DNA of 64,000 bases. It comes from an uncultured Clostridia bacterium. GTDB taxonomy: Bacteria; Bacillota; Clostridia; UBA1381. The notes below the pieces were generated by a model, which ran no database searches, was not told the DNA's origin, and saw only the letters and a program-made list of their open reading frames with translations. The stretch covers positions 62,001 to 126,000 of the forward strand of contig CAKSFY010000001.1 of the NCBI GenBank assembly GCA_934454035.1, in the 5' to 3' direction. The position numbers and the translations under genes were made by a program. Below are positions 45,455 to 54,411 of this stretch, piece by piece (the first letter of the stretch is position 1; each line of letters opens with the position of its first letter).

Positions 45455-46936
45455 ATGAAAAAATATAAATTCTTAGCATTTGACTTCGGCGCTTCAAGCG
45501 GACGCGCCATGCTCGCGACCTTTGACGGCGAGAAAATCACTTTGGAGGAAAAACACAGATTCTCAAACGACCCGGTAACCGTAAACGGGGGAATGTATTG
45601 GGACGTTTTAAGACTGTTCCACGAAATTAAACAGGGAATTTTAAAATGTGCAAACTCCGGCGACCGCGATATTGACTGCATCGGCATAGACACCTGGGGT
45701 GTTGACTACGGTCTTTTGGATAAAAACGACATGCTCCTCGGCAATCCGCATCACTACCGCGACACCCGCACCGACGGAATGTACGGCAAAGCATTTGAAA
45801 TTGTGCCCAAAGAGGAAATTTTTGAAGAAACAGGCATTGCCTTTAACTGGTTCAATACAATTTATCAGCTTTTGAGCGAAAAGCTTTCCGGGACCACCAC
45901 ACTGAAAGAAGCAAAAACTCTTCTTTTTATGCCGGATTTGTTCAATTTCTTCCTGACAGGCGAAAAAAGGTGTGAATATACAGTTGCATCAACCTCGCAG
46001 ATGTTTGACTCAAGAAGCTTTAAATGGTCGGATAAGCTTCTCGAAAAGATGGGGCTGCCCACCGATATTTATCCCGAGATGATATATCCCGGCGAACAGG
46101 TCGGTGTTTTGAAAAAAGAACTTGCCGAAGAATTGGGAGTTGCTCAAATTCCGGTTATGGCGGTTGCGTCTCACGATACCGGCTCGGCAGTTGCGTCCGT
46201 CCCCGTTACGGATACAAAGGACTTTATCTACATATCAAGCGGAACCTGGAGTCTTATGGGTGTTGAGCTTGACGCTCCTGTTGTTTCGGACAAATCCTTA
46301 AAATATAACTTTACAAACGAGGGCGGAGTAAATAAAACCATCCGTTTCCTTAAAAATATTATGGGACTTTGGCTGATTCAGGAATCGCGCCGCCAGTGGG
46401 ACAGAGAGGGCGAGCTTTTGAGCTTTGACGAGCTGGAAAGACAGGCAAGAGAGGCAACTCCTTTTGCAAGCCTCATAGACCCTGATTACGAAGCATTTCA
46501 AACTCCGGGAAACATGCCCGAAAAAATCAGAGACTACTGCCGCATGACAAATCAAAAAGTACCCGAAACAAAGGGCGAAATCGTAAGATGTATTGCCCAG
46601 AGTCTTGCATTTAAGTACAGACAGACGGTAGAAAATATGGAGGATGTGACCGGAAGAAAATATTCGGTTATCAATATTGTCGGCGGCGGCATAAAAGACA
46701 AGATGATATGTCAGTTCACCGCCAACGCAACAAAGCGCATAGTTGAAGCAGGGCCTGTCGAAGCAACAAGTATAGGCAATGTCATTATGCAAGCAATGGC
46801 TGTCGGTGCAATCAGTGATTTGCACGAAGGCAGACAAATTATCAAAAATTCTTTCGACATAGCAAGCTATGAGCCGCAGGACTCCGGCGACTGGGATGCC
46901 GCTTACGAAAAATGGTGCGAGATAATTAAAAAGTAA
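45455..46936 (+). CDS. rhaB: Rhamnulokinase (FGGY family)
   Basis: 493 residues from the ATG at 45455, after GAAAGGAC. FGGY kinase that phosphorylates L-rhamnulose. N-terminal ATP loop LAFDFGASSGRAMLATF and GGMYWDVLRL are typical of RhaB, as are GIDTWGVDYGLLD, VASHDTGSAVASVP, YISSGTWSLMGVELD and the late NIVGGGIKDKMICQFTAN. No rhaA, rhaD or rhamnose transporter is nearby, which is unusual; the rest of the pathway must be elsewhere. Rhamnose is abundant in pectin. Confidence 0.92.
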   Translation: MKKYKFLAFDFGASSGRAMLATFDGEKITLEEKHRFSNDPVTVNGGMYWDVLRLFHEIKQGILKCANSGDRDIDCIGIDTWGVDYGLLDKNDMLLGNPHHYRDTRTDGMYGKAFEIVPKEEIFEETGIAFNWFNTIYQLLSEKLSGTTTLKEAKTLLFMPDLFNFFLTGEKRCEYTVASTSQMFDSRSFKWSDKLLEKMGLPTDIYPEMIYPGEQVGVLKKELAEELGVAQIPVMAVASHDTGSAVASVPVTDTKDFIYISSGTWSLMGVELDAPVVSDKSLKYNFTNEGGVNKTIRFLKNIMGLWLIQESRRQWDREGELLSFDELERQAREATPFASLIDPDYEAFQTPGNMPEKIRDYCRMTNQKVPETKGEIVRCIAQSLAFKYRQTVENMEDVTGRKYSVINIVGGGIKDKMICQFTANATKRIVEAGPVEATSIGNVIMQAMAVGAISDLHEGRQIIKNSFDIASYEPQDSGDWDAAYEKWCEIIKK

Positions 46937-46949
46937 ACATATATCCGAA

Positions 46950-46984
46950 AAGGCTTTCATATTATTATATGAAAGCTTTTTTTA
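46950..46984 (+). terminator. Terminator of the rhamnulokinase gene
   Basis: GCTTTCATAT (46953-46962) pairs with ATATGAAAGC (46967-46976), extended by three A/G-T pairs, loop TATT, then T-rich tract. It lies 14 bases past the stop. Confidence 0.85.
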
Positions 46985-47008
46985 TTATAGATGAAAGGAA
47001 TGAATAAC

Positions 47009-48550
47009 ATGGAACTGATAAAAGAAAGAGCGAGCATAGGCGAGGTGGTTTTTTCCGGGAGCTTTGAAACGGCTGCCGATGCGGATTTGATTGTGCCGGA
47101 CATAAAGCCCGATATAGCAAAAATACTTCAGGTGGACGCTGCGGCGTACATATCTTCAAAGAATATATCCGACGGCAGACTGACAGTAAGCGGCAAAATC
47201 TGCTTTACCGTCATTTATATGCCGGATTCCGAAACTCCGGTACCGCAGGTTATGCGCACATCGGTTGACTTTTCGCACAGGGCGGAAAATTCGAAAATCA
47301 GTGAAAACTGCAACGCAATCGTAAACGCGGACATCGGAAAGGTTGATTTTCATGTGATAAATTCAAGGAAGCTGAGCCTAAAAGCAATTGCCGTCATATA
47401 CAGTGATATTATAAGCGAACGCACCGTAGAATTTGCCTCCTCCGCCGAGGAAAACGCCGAGGTCTGCACCGAGCAGATTGCACTGAATACTCTTTTGGGC
47501 ATGCATGACGAGGAATTTCTTATAAAGGACTCAATCGAAATACCCAGCGGTAAATCCTCAATCGGGGAGCTTTTAAAGGTTGACTGCAAGCTATGCGACA
47601 AGGAAATCAAATCACTCACCGAAAAAATTGTATTAAAAGGGACATTAAATGTAAATATTCTTTATACTGACACAAACAACTGTATCGAATATACAGAAGC
47701 CGAACTGCCTTTTACCGAAGTATTTGATTTTCCAGATTTATACGAAGATGACATATGTGACATAAATCTGCGCATATGCGACTTTGGCTTTGATACATCG
47801 CCCGACAGTGACGGCGACATGCGCATTATTAATTTGGAGCTTGTTGTTTGCGCCGAAATGAAATCCGAACGGAAAGGCTCATTCACCGCAATAAAGGACT
47901 GCTTTATGCCCGGTTGCAAGACAAAGCTTTACTACAGTGAAACAGAGCTGACAAAAGCCGCCACGTGCGCTTCGGCACAAAGTACGCTCCGCGACAGTGC
48001 CGCCGTTCCGTCAAATGCTCCCGGCATAAAATCCGTATATAACGTGCCGGTTAAAGCGGTTATTACAAAAGCAGAGGTTTCAAGCGGAAAAATCTCCGTC
48101 TCGGGAAAAGCAGAGTGCTATATTCAATATATTACGGATGATGCCCAAACTCCGCTTTATTGTTTCAGAAAAGATATTCCCTTTGAATACCTGCTTGATT
48201 GCCCGGATGCTTTGCCGGGTGCCGAAGCCTCCGTTGACGCACAAATCTGCCACACAAGCTACCACTTAAATGTTGCCGGTGAGGTGGAAATAAGATGTAT
48301 ACTGACAATTTCGGCAAAAGCGCTTTCCGCTGAAAAAATGCAGTTTATCAGCGATGCCGAAAATGAAGAAATCCCAAAAGACAAAAGAAAAGGAATTGTA
48401 ATTTACTTTGTTCAGCCCGGCGATACACTTTGGAAAATCTCAAAGGAATATTGCGTTTCATCAGAGGATATTGCCGAATTTAACGCTCTTTCCGACAGAA
48501 ACAATCTGTCCGCAGGGCAAAGATTGATTATTCCGGCAAAAAAATGTTGA
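47009..48550 (+). CDS. SPOCS (DUF3794) and LysM domain protein, spore-coat type
   Basis: 513 residues from the ATG at 47009 (AAAGGA 9 nt upstream; two nearer ATGs lack room for an SD). No signal peptide. Most of the protein is repeated DUF3794/SPOCS beta domains (ADLIVPDIKPDIAKILQVDA opens the first, VPVKAVITKAEVSSGKISVS a later one). The last 45 residues are a LysM module (YFVQPGDTLWKISKEY, LSAGQRLIIPAK) that binds N-acetylglucosamine polymers. This pairing occurs in spore-forming clostridia and fits a spore surface or morphogenetic role. There is no sporulation promoter that I can name before it. Confidence 0.88.
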   Translation: MELIKERASIGEVVFSGSFETAADADLIVPDIKPDIAKILQVDAAAYISSKNISDGRLTVSGKICFTVIYMPDSETPVPQVMRTSVDFSHRAENSKISENCNAIVNADIGKVDFHVINSRKLSLKAIAVIYSDIISERTVEFASSAEENAEVCTEQIALNTLLGMHDEEFLIKDSIEIPSGKSSIGELLKVDCKLCDKEIKSLTEKIVLKGTLNVNILYTDTNNCIEYTEAELPFTEVFDFPDLYEDDICDINLRICDFGFDTSPDSDGDMRIINLELVVCAEMKSERKGSFTAIKDCFMPGCKTKLYYSETELTKAATCASAQSTLRDSAAVPSNAPGIKSVYNVPVKAVITKAEVSSGKISVSGKAECYIQYITDDAQTPLYCFRKDIPFEYLLDCPDALPGAEASVDAQICHTSYHLNVAGEVEIRCILTISAKALSAEKMQFISDAENEEIPKDKRKGIVIYFVQPGDTLWKISKEYCVSSEDIAEFNALSDRNNLSAGQRLIIPAKKC

Positions 48551-48575
48551 AAACAGTATAAAAATATGTTATACT
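48547..48575 (+). promoter_or_regulatory. Promoter of gatCAB
   Basis: TTGAAA (48547-48552), 17-nt spacer, TATACT (48570-48575). The -35 box overlaps the stop codon of the SPOCS-LysM gene. Confidence 0.6.
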
Positions 48576-48592
48576 GAAAATATAGCAAAGAC

Positions 48593-48625
48593 GCTGCAGC
48601 GAAATGATATCCGTTTTGCTGCAGC
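48593..48625 (+). promoter_or_regulatory. Leader hairpin before gatC
   Basis: GCTGCAGCGAAA (48593-48604) pairs with TTTTGCTGCAGC (48614-48625), one G-T pair, 9-base loop. Only ATTATTT follows, so it is a poor terminator. It lies between the gatC promoter and start and could tune expression or terminate the upstream gene. Confidence 0.5.
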
Positions 48626-48650
48626 ATTATTTATATGGGAGTGGCATTTT

Positions 48651-48890
48651 ATGAAAGATATATCTCACTTGGCAAAGCTGTCCGGATTTTTGCCGTCCGA
48701 CTCGTTTCTCAGCGACATGGAGGATATAATAAACCTGATGGATAAAATAACCGAAACGAATTTTCCGCCGCAAAAAGCAGCACCCGAAAGCTTAGCCGAT
48801 ATGCGTGAGGACAAGCCGTCGTCGGTATGCAAAGATTTTGAAATCAGAAAAAGCTCAAAAGCAGGACTTGAAATACCTAAAATTATGTAA
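48651..48890 (+). CDS. gatC: Asp/Glu-tRNA amidotransferase subunit C
   Basis: 79 residues, slightly short for GatC (about 95). N-terminal DISHLAKLSGF is the family's helical start and EDIINLMDKI the second helix; the C-terminal DKPSSVCKDFEIRKSSKAGLE is the wrapped tail that lies on GatA. It stabilises the GatCAB complex. GGGAG precedes the ATG. gatA follows after 10 nt. Confidence 0.88.
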   Translation: MKDISHLAKLSGFLPSDSFLSDMEDIINLMDKITETNFPPQKAAPESLADMREDKPSSVCKDFEIRKSSKAGLEIPKIM

Positions 48891-48900
48891 GGATAAAAAT

Positions 48901-50298
48901 ATGATAAAAGAACTTAAACGAAAGATAGAAAACAAAAAAATAAGTGTCCCCGAATTATATTCGGAATATCTCGGCAGAATAAAAAAAGCGGATAAAGAAA
49001 TAAACAGTTTTATAACAGTATGCGGCAGCATTCCCGAAATAAATGAAGAAGATATTTCACTGCCGCTTTTCGGCATACCTATATCCGTCAAGGACAATAT
49101 CTGTACAAGGGACATAAAAACCACATGTGCTTCCAAAATGCTTTCGGATTTTGTCCCCTGTTATGACGCAGCAGCTGTCCGCCGTCTAAAAAAGAGCGGA
49201 GCTCTTATAATCGGCAAAACCAACATGGACGAATTTGCAATGGGTTCCGGAGGAGACAGCTCTTATTTCGGCGCGGTACACAATCCGTATAATATTAAGT
49301 ATTCTGCCGGCGGCTCCTCAGCCGGTGCCGCTGCCTCTGTTGCTGCCGGCTTCTGCGCTGCGGCACTCGGCAGTGATACGGGCGGCTCGGTTCGGCTGCC
49401 TGCTGCTTTTTGCGGAGTGACCGGTTTGAATCCGACCTACGGACGCATACCGCGATACGGACTTATTGCATTCGCGTCAAGTCTCGACAGGATAGGAATC
49501 ATAGCAAATTCCTCTGAAGATGCAGGATATATTTTAAATATTATTGCAGGCAAAGACGAAAGCGATATGACCTCGTCCGATTGCCCTTGCGAGGACTGTT
49601 CGGATATACATAAAAGCAATTTAAAAATCGGAATATCCGAGGAATTTTTCACGGAAGCAGACAGCGAAACGGTAAAAGCATGCATGGCTGCGGTTGATTT
49701 TTACAAATCAATCGGCGCTCAGATTGTTTCTGTGTCCCTGCCGTCACTCGAGTATGCGGTAGCTGCATATTATCTTATTTCTTCCGCGGAAGCTGCAAGC
49801 AATCTTTCAAGATTCGACGGAATCAAATACGGTTATAGCACCGAAACGGCAGATGATTATAAAACACTGATATCCGAAACAAGAGACCGCGGCTTCGGCA
49901 ATGAAGTAAAAAGACGAATTATGCTCGGCAACTATGCATTGTCGGCAGACAGACGCGATATGTATTATCAAAAGGCAGTCAATACAAAATATCAGATCAT
50001 CCGCGAATACGGAAAAATGTTTGAAAAATGCGATATTTTTCTGTCCCCTACAGCACCGCACCCGGCAGATTTATCAGCAAAAAAAGCTGCGCGCGCTTCT
50101 GTTTATGCGGAGGATATTTTTACCGTGCCGTCAAGTCTTGCCGGACTTCCCTCAATCAGCACCGTATGCGGATATTCACAAAACGGATTGCCGATAGGAA
50201 TGAGTCTTACCGGGAAAGCCTTTTGTGAGGGGACAATAATCAAAGCAGCCGATTTATTTGAAAAAAGCTTTAAAAGACGGGAGGCGATTATATGGTAA
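48901..50298 (+). CDS. gatA: Asp/Glu-tRNA amidotransferase subunit A
   Basis: 465 residues from the ATG at 48901; an upstream in-frame extension overlaps gatC and is not used. Amidase-signature enzyme that frees ammonia from glutamine. Catalytic triad by comparison with known GatA: Lys64 (ISVKDNI), cis-Ser139 (AGGSSAG) and nucleophile Ser163 (GSDTGGSVRLP); the spacing of the three equals that of the Staphylococcus enzyme. The last 7 bases overlap gatB. Confidence 0.95.
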   Translation: MIKELKRKIENKKISVPELYSEYLGRIKKADKEINSFITVCGSIPEINEEDISLPLFGIPISVKDNICTRDIKTTCASKMLSDFVPCYDAAAVRRLKKSGALIIGKTNMDEFAMGSGGDSSYFGAVHNPYNIKYSAGGSSAGAAASVAAGFCAAALGSDTGGSVRLPAAFCGVTGLNPTYGRIPRYGLIAFASSLDRIGIIANSSEDAGYILNIIAGKDESDMTSSDCPCEDCSDIHKSNLKIGISEEFFTEADSETVKACMAAVDFYKSIGAQIVSVSLPSLEYAVAAYYLISSAEAASNLSRFDGIKYGYSTETADDYKTLISETRDRGFGNEVKRRIMLGNYALSADRRDMYYQKAVNTKYQIIREYGKMFEKCDIFLSPTAPHPADLSAKKAARASVYAEDIFTVPSSLAGLPSISTVCGYSQNGLPIGMSLTGKAFCEGTIIKAADLFEKSFKRREAIIW

Positions 50299-51671
50299 CG
50301 GTAATAGGACTTGAAATTCACGCGGAATTGCTTACAAAAACAAAGATTTTCTGCAGTTGTGAAAATTCTTTCGGCGGCAAGCCCAATGAAAGAGTATGTC
50401 CGATTTGCGCGGGTTTTCCCGGGACAATGCCGTCCTTTAACAAGGAAGCCGCAATCCTGGCAGTTAAGGCAGGAAAGGCTCTGGGCTGCAAAATTAACAA
50501 CTACTCGGCATTCGACAGAAAAAATTATTTCTATCCGGATTTGCCTAAGGCATATCAAATAACACAGTATGAATATCCGATATGCACCGAAGGCTCAGTA
50601 TCTGTCGGCAAAAAAAGCTTTGGAATCACAAGAATACATATGGAGGAGGACGCCGGCAAGCTTATTCATACAGAATCCGGCTCGCAGGCGGATTTTAACC
50701 GCTGCGGCGTTCCGCTTATAGAAATAGTGACCGAACCCGATTTTGAAAACGGAGACGAGGTATGCTCTTTCGTTGAAGAAATCGCCCTCAGATTAAAATA
50801 CTGCGGAGTATGTGACGCACGTCTTGAGCAAGGTTCTCTGCGTGTTGACGTAAACATTTCGGTAAAAGAGGAAAATTGCCAAACACTCGGAACACGGACG
50901 GAAATTAAGAATTTAAACTCATACAAAGCCATAAAAAAAGCAATTGCATATGAAGCCGCAAGGCAAGAAAAAATTCTTCATTCGGGCGGCAGCATAATGC
51001 GCGAAACACTGCGTTTTGACGGCGAAAAAACCTATTCAATGCGTTCCAAGGAATCCGCAGAGGACTACCGTTATTTTCCCGAACCGGATATACCGCCGAT
51101 ATTCATATCGGATGAAGAAATAGAAGAAATCACAATTCCCCGTCTTCCCGGCGAACGGATTAATGAATATACAAAAAATCACGGACTGTCCGATTCCGAT
51201 GCAAAATTAATTGTGCAGGACAGAGAATTTTCCGATATCTACGAAAAATCCGCCGAAATTTATCCGGACTATTCCGAAACCACCAAGCTTATGCTTGGGG
51301 CATACAGCCGCGAGCTTAATAAAAATCGCGAAAACAAAATTACGGCACAGATAATTGCCGAGACCGTCAGGCTGATAAGCGAGGGAAAAATCAGCAAAAA
51401 TTCTGCAAACGAAATTCTTTCAGAAAGCGCCGTAACCGGAGGCAATCCGCAGGAAATTGCAGAAAAACACGGCATGCTGATGCAAGACAACACGCAAATG
51501 ATAACCGAAGCGGCAAATAAAATCATTGCCGAAAACCCGAAAGCGGTCAGCGATTACAAAAGCGGAAATAAAAAAAGCTTCGGATTTCTTATGGGCAAAC
51601 TTATGACTTTGGCAGGAAAGAGCGCAAACCCGAAAACCGCAAAAGATATATTGAGCGAGCTGCTGAATTAA
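50292..51671 (+). CDS. gatB: Asp/Glu-tRNA amidotransferase subunit B
   Basis: 459 residues. The kinase-like subunit that activates Glu-tRNA(Gln) or Asp-tRNA(Asn) with ATP and receives ammonia from GatA. VIGLEIHAELLTKTKIFC at the N-terminus, Cys pairs CSC and CPIC (zinc site), GFPGTMPSFNKEA, FDRKNYFYPDLPKAYQITQ, IHMEEDAGKLIH and LIEIVTEPDF are all family blocks. The C-terminal YqeY-like tail domain is present (KSFGFLMGKLMTLAG). Its presence with tRNA-Gln suggests the indirect route to Gln-tRNA. Confidence 0.96.
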   Translation: MVTVIGLEIHAELLTKTKIFCSCENSFGGKPNERVCPICAGFPGTMPSFNKEAAILAVKAGKALGCKINNYSAFDRKNYFYPDLPKAYQITQYEYPICTEGSVSVGKKSFGITRIHMEEDAGKLIHTESGSQADFNRCGVPLIEIVTEPDFENGDEVCSFVEEIALRLKYCGVCDARLEQGSLRVDVNISVKEENCQTLGTRTEIKNLNSYKAIKKAIAYEAARQEKILHSGGSIMRETLRFDGEKTYSMRSKESAEDYRYFPEPDIPPIFISDEEIEEITIPRLPGERINEYTKNHGLSDSDAKLIVQDREFSDIYEKSAEIYPDYSETTKLMLGAYSRELNKNRENKITAQIIAETVRLISEGKISKNSANEILSESAVTGGNPQEIAEKHGMLMQDNTQMITEAANKIIAENPKAVSDYKSGNKKSFGFLMGKLMTLAGKSANPKTAKDILSELLN

Positions 51672-51708
51672 TCAGCGCAAATGTTATAAAAACGTAATGA
51701 TATTGATA

Positions 51709-51737
51709 TTGATTTTTTACAACAGATTATATATAAT
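51709..51737 (+). promoter_or_regulatory. Promoter of nrdR-mnmE
   Basis: TTGATT (51709-51714), 17-nt spacer, perfect TATAAT (51732-51737), 42 bases before the nrdR ATG. Confidence 0.65.
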
Positions 51738-51779
51738 ATAGAGTAGATACTTATACACATTTTGAAAGGACTGATATTT

Positions 51780-52241
51780 ATGAAGTGTCCGTACTGCGGT
51801 TCGGAGGACGGAAAGGTAATCGATTCAAGACCTGCCGAAGATAATACGGCTATTCGCAGAAGGCGTGAATGTTTAAACTGCTTAAGGCGTTTTACCACAT
51901 ACGAAACTCTTGAAACAATTTCACTCGCCGTTATTAAAAGCGACAATTCCCGTCAGCCTTACGACCGCTCAAAAATTTTAAGAGGTATAATAAGAGCTTG
52001 CGAAAAGCGTCCGGTTTCTTTGCCGGAAATGGAAAAAATCGCAGACAACGTGGAAAGCGAGCTTTATCAATCTATGGAAAAGGAAGTATCAAGCACTGAA
52101 ATAGGCGAACGCGTTATGAAGCATTTAAAAGAAGTGGACGAAGTGGCATATGTACGCTTTGCTTCGGTTCACAAGCACTTTTCGGATATACAAACCTTTA
52201 TGGAGGAGCTGAAAAAGCTAATTGCCGAAAACGGCAATTAA
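51780..52241 (+). CDS. nrdR: Transcriptional repressor NrdR
   Basis: 153 residues from the ATG at 51780 (AAAGGA 9 nt upstream). A zinc ribbon with Cys3, Cys6, Cys31 and Cys34 (CPYCGSEDGKVIDSRP, RRRECLNCLRRFTTYE) is joined to an ATP-cone (VIKSDNSRQPYDRSKILRGI), which senses ATP and dATP. NrdR represses ribonucleotide reductase operons at NrdR boxes. No nrd gene is in the window. mnmE follows 22 nt later. Confidence 0.96.
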   Translation: MKCPYCGSEDGKVIDSRPAEDNTAIRRRRECLNCLRRFTTYETLETISLAVIKSDNSRQPYDRSKILRGIIRACEKRPVSLPEMEKIADNVESELYQSMEKEVSSTEIGERVMKHLKEVDEVAYVRFASVHKHFSDIQTFMEELKKLIAENGN

Positions 52242-52263
52242 TCGGCAGAGAGGAGCAATTCAT

Positions 52264-53628
52264 ATGAACATCGGAACAATTGCGGCAATTTCCACCCCAC
52301 AGGGCATAGGCGGCATAGCGGTTATCAGAATCAGCGGCGATGAGGCAATCTCTTTGACGGATAAAATCTTTAAAGGGAAAACCAAACTCTCCGACGCTGA
52401 AACACACACAATTCATTACGGATTTATTGTGGACGAGCATGGCGGCAAAATAGACGAGGTTCTTGTTTCCGTAATGCGCGCACCTCACACATTTACCCGT
52501 GAAGACGTCGTTGAAATCAACACTCACGGCGGCACAAGAGCATCGCAGGCAGTAATGCGCGAGCTTATTCGGGCAGGCGTACGCCCTGCAGAGGGCGGAG
52601 AATTCACAAAGCGTGCATTTTTGAACGGGCGCATTGACCTATCACAGGCTGAAGCCGTAATAGATATTATTAATGCAAAAACCGAGCTTGCCGGTAAAAA
52701 CGCCCTTTCACAGGCTGAGGGTACCCTCTTTCGCGGAATAGAATCAATCAGGCAGGAACTTGTTAAGCTTGCTGCCTCCATCCAGGTATGTATAGACTAT
52801 CCCGACGAGGATTTGGAGGACATAACAGATGATGATATTTTGCAAAAGGTACTCTTGGCAAAGGAAAGCGTCTCTTCTCTTTTGGCAACCTCACAAAGCG
52901 GACGTGTAATTAAGGACGGACTGCTGACTGCTATTGTCGGACGTCCGAATGTCGGCAAATCATCACTTTTAAACTGTCTTGCTCATGAAGAACGCGCAAT
53001 TGTGACCGAAATTGCAGGAACAACGCGCGACATAATAGAAGAAACAGTTACCTTGGACGGAGTTATGCTGAAGCTTTTGGATACTGCCGGAATAAGAAAA
53101 ACCGACGATGTTGTTGAAAAACTCGGCGTTGAAAAATCACTGCGTTCCATAGAAGAAGCCGACCTTGTACTTATCATTCTGGACGGAAGCACACCGCTTA
53201 CCGATACTGACCGCCGCATTTTGGAGGACACAGAGGACAGAAACAGAGTAATACTTATAAACAAATCTGATATCAGAGGATATAATTTTGAAAGTGAGCT
53301 GCCCATAGGCGAATCGGTTATAAAAATATCGGCAAAAACCGGAATGGGCATAGACGAGCTTTCAACGCTCATAAAAAAACGGTATAATCTCGGAGAAATA
53401 GGTCAGAACGACGCATGCGTCATCACAAATCTGCGCCATGTTTCCGCCTTGGTAAAAGCAAAAGAAGCCCTTGAGAGAATGGAACACACGCTCCTGTCGG
53501 GTGAGCCGTGCGATCTGGCAACAATTGACCTGAATATTGCAATAGACGCTTTGGGAGAAATAACCGGCGAAACGGTTTCCGAAGCAATAGTAGACTCAAT
53601 TTTTCACAACTTCTGCGTCGGAAAATAA
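52264..53628 (+). CDS. mnmE: tRNA modification GTPase MnmE
   Basis: 454 residues from the ATG at 52264 (GAGAGGAG upstream). With MnmG it modifies U34 of tRNAs. N-terminal folate-binding domain (IAAISTPQGIGGIAVIRISG, THGGTRASQAV), helical domain, and an inserted G domain with GRPNVGKSSLLN, DTAGIR and NKSD. The C-terminus ends in FCVGK, the invariant Cys-x-Gly-Lys. mnmG is not adjacent. Confidence 0.96.
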   Translation: MNIGTIAAISTPQGIGGIAVIRISGDEAISLTDKIFKGKTKLSDAETHTIHYGFIVDEHGGKIDEVLVSVMRAPHTFTREDVVEINTHGGTRASQAVMRELIRAGVRPAEGGEFTKRAFLNGRIDLSQAEAVIDIINAKTELAGKNALSQAEGTLFRGIESIRQELVKLAASIQVCIDYPDEDLEDITDDDILQKVLLAKESVSSLLATSQSGRVIKDGLLTAIVGRPNVGKSSLLNCLAHEERAIVTEIAGTTRDIIEETVTLDGVMLKLLDTAGIRKTDDVVEKLGVEKSLRSIEEADLVLIILDGSTPLTDTDRRILEDTEDRNRVILINKSDIRGYNFESELPIGESVIKISAKTGMGIDELSTLIKKRYNLGEIGQNDACVITNLRHVSALVKAKEALERMEHTLLSGEPCDLATIDLNIAIDALGEITGETVSEAIVDSIFHNFCVGK

Positions 53629-53721
53629 AAAACTCCCGTAAGAGAATCACCATGCGTGGCGCAGGAATAAGCTATCATTTTCGATTGTCCGCCATTGCGG
53701 CATATACAATTTCCTGCAAAT

Positions 53722-53768
53722 AAAAAAACGGTACAAAAAACAAGGCAGTTTGCCTTGCTTTTTGTACC
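53722..53768. terminator. Bidirectional terminator between mnmE and the V-ATPase operon
   Basis: GGTACAAAAAACAAGGCA (53730-53747) pairs with TTGCCTTGCTTTTTGTACC (53750-53768) with one mismatch. On the minus strand it is followed by seven T residues (53722-53728), so it chiefly ends the V-ATPase transcript, while the U-rich arm serves mnmE. Confidence 0.8.
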
Positions 53769-53782
53769 TGCAGGATAACCGA

Positions 53783-54394
53783 TTAATTATCCTTTTTTAT
53801 GATTTTAAGTCTTGTATGCTCTTCACGCTCTTTTTCTTCAAGAGAATTGGAAATATCTTTTGAAAGTTTCTCGTAAAGAGGAATCGTGATATTTTTAAGA
53901 GCATTTGCACGTTTTTGCGTTTTTCTGATATTTACCGCCAGCCTATAGACGGAGTTTTCAATTTCCGCAAGCTGCAGAGTCAGTTTTTTTACATCGGAAA
54001 ATTTAATATATGCCGCATCCAGTGCTGAATTTGTTGAATAAAGACCGTAAGGAAGCGAAAATACCGCTTCATCCGCCGATACTGTCGGCAGCTCCACGCC
54101 CATAACGCTGCGCAGCTTTATTTTTACACTGTCATCAATCGGTACGGCGTGCATTGCTTCGCGGACATTTTCCACACCCATAACCAAATTTGCCGTCCCG
54201 AGTGCCGCATATGCTTCACCGAATGTGCTTTCTATTTTTTGCTGAACGGATTTTGCCTCATCAATCAGCTGCATCATTTCGCGGATAAGAATATTTCTTT
54301 TTTTATCAAGCATTTCATACCCTTGTTCGGACAGCTTGAGTGTATTTTTCACCGACATAAGGTTGCCCTTTGTCGGGGCAAGTGTCTTTGCCAT
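53783..54394 (-). CDS. atpD: V-type ATPase subunit D
   Basis: 203 residues, central-stalk subunit that turns inside the A3B3 head. The start LAPTKGNLMSVKNTLKLSEQGYEMLDKKRNILIREM is family-typical (split here: LAPTKGNLM, then EQGYEMLDKKR). The rest is a long coiled coil with RRxNALK-type RANALKNITIP near the C-terminus. It is the last gene of the operon. GGAGGG lies ahead of its ATG, 17 nt after subunit B. Confidence 0.93.
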   Translation of the reverse strand: MAKTLAPTKGNLMSVKNTLKLSEQGYEMLDKKRNILIREMMQLIDEAKSVQQKIESTFGEAYAALGTANLVMGVENVREAMHAVPIDDSVKIKLRSVMGVELPTVSADEAVFSLPYGLYSTNSALDAAYIKFSDVKKLTLQLAEIENSVYRLAVNIRKTQKRANALKNITIPLYEKLSKDISNSLEEKEREEHTRLKIIKKDN

Positions 54395-54411
54395 ATGAAC
54401 ATCCCTCCGCT

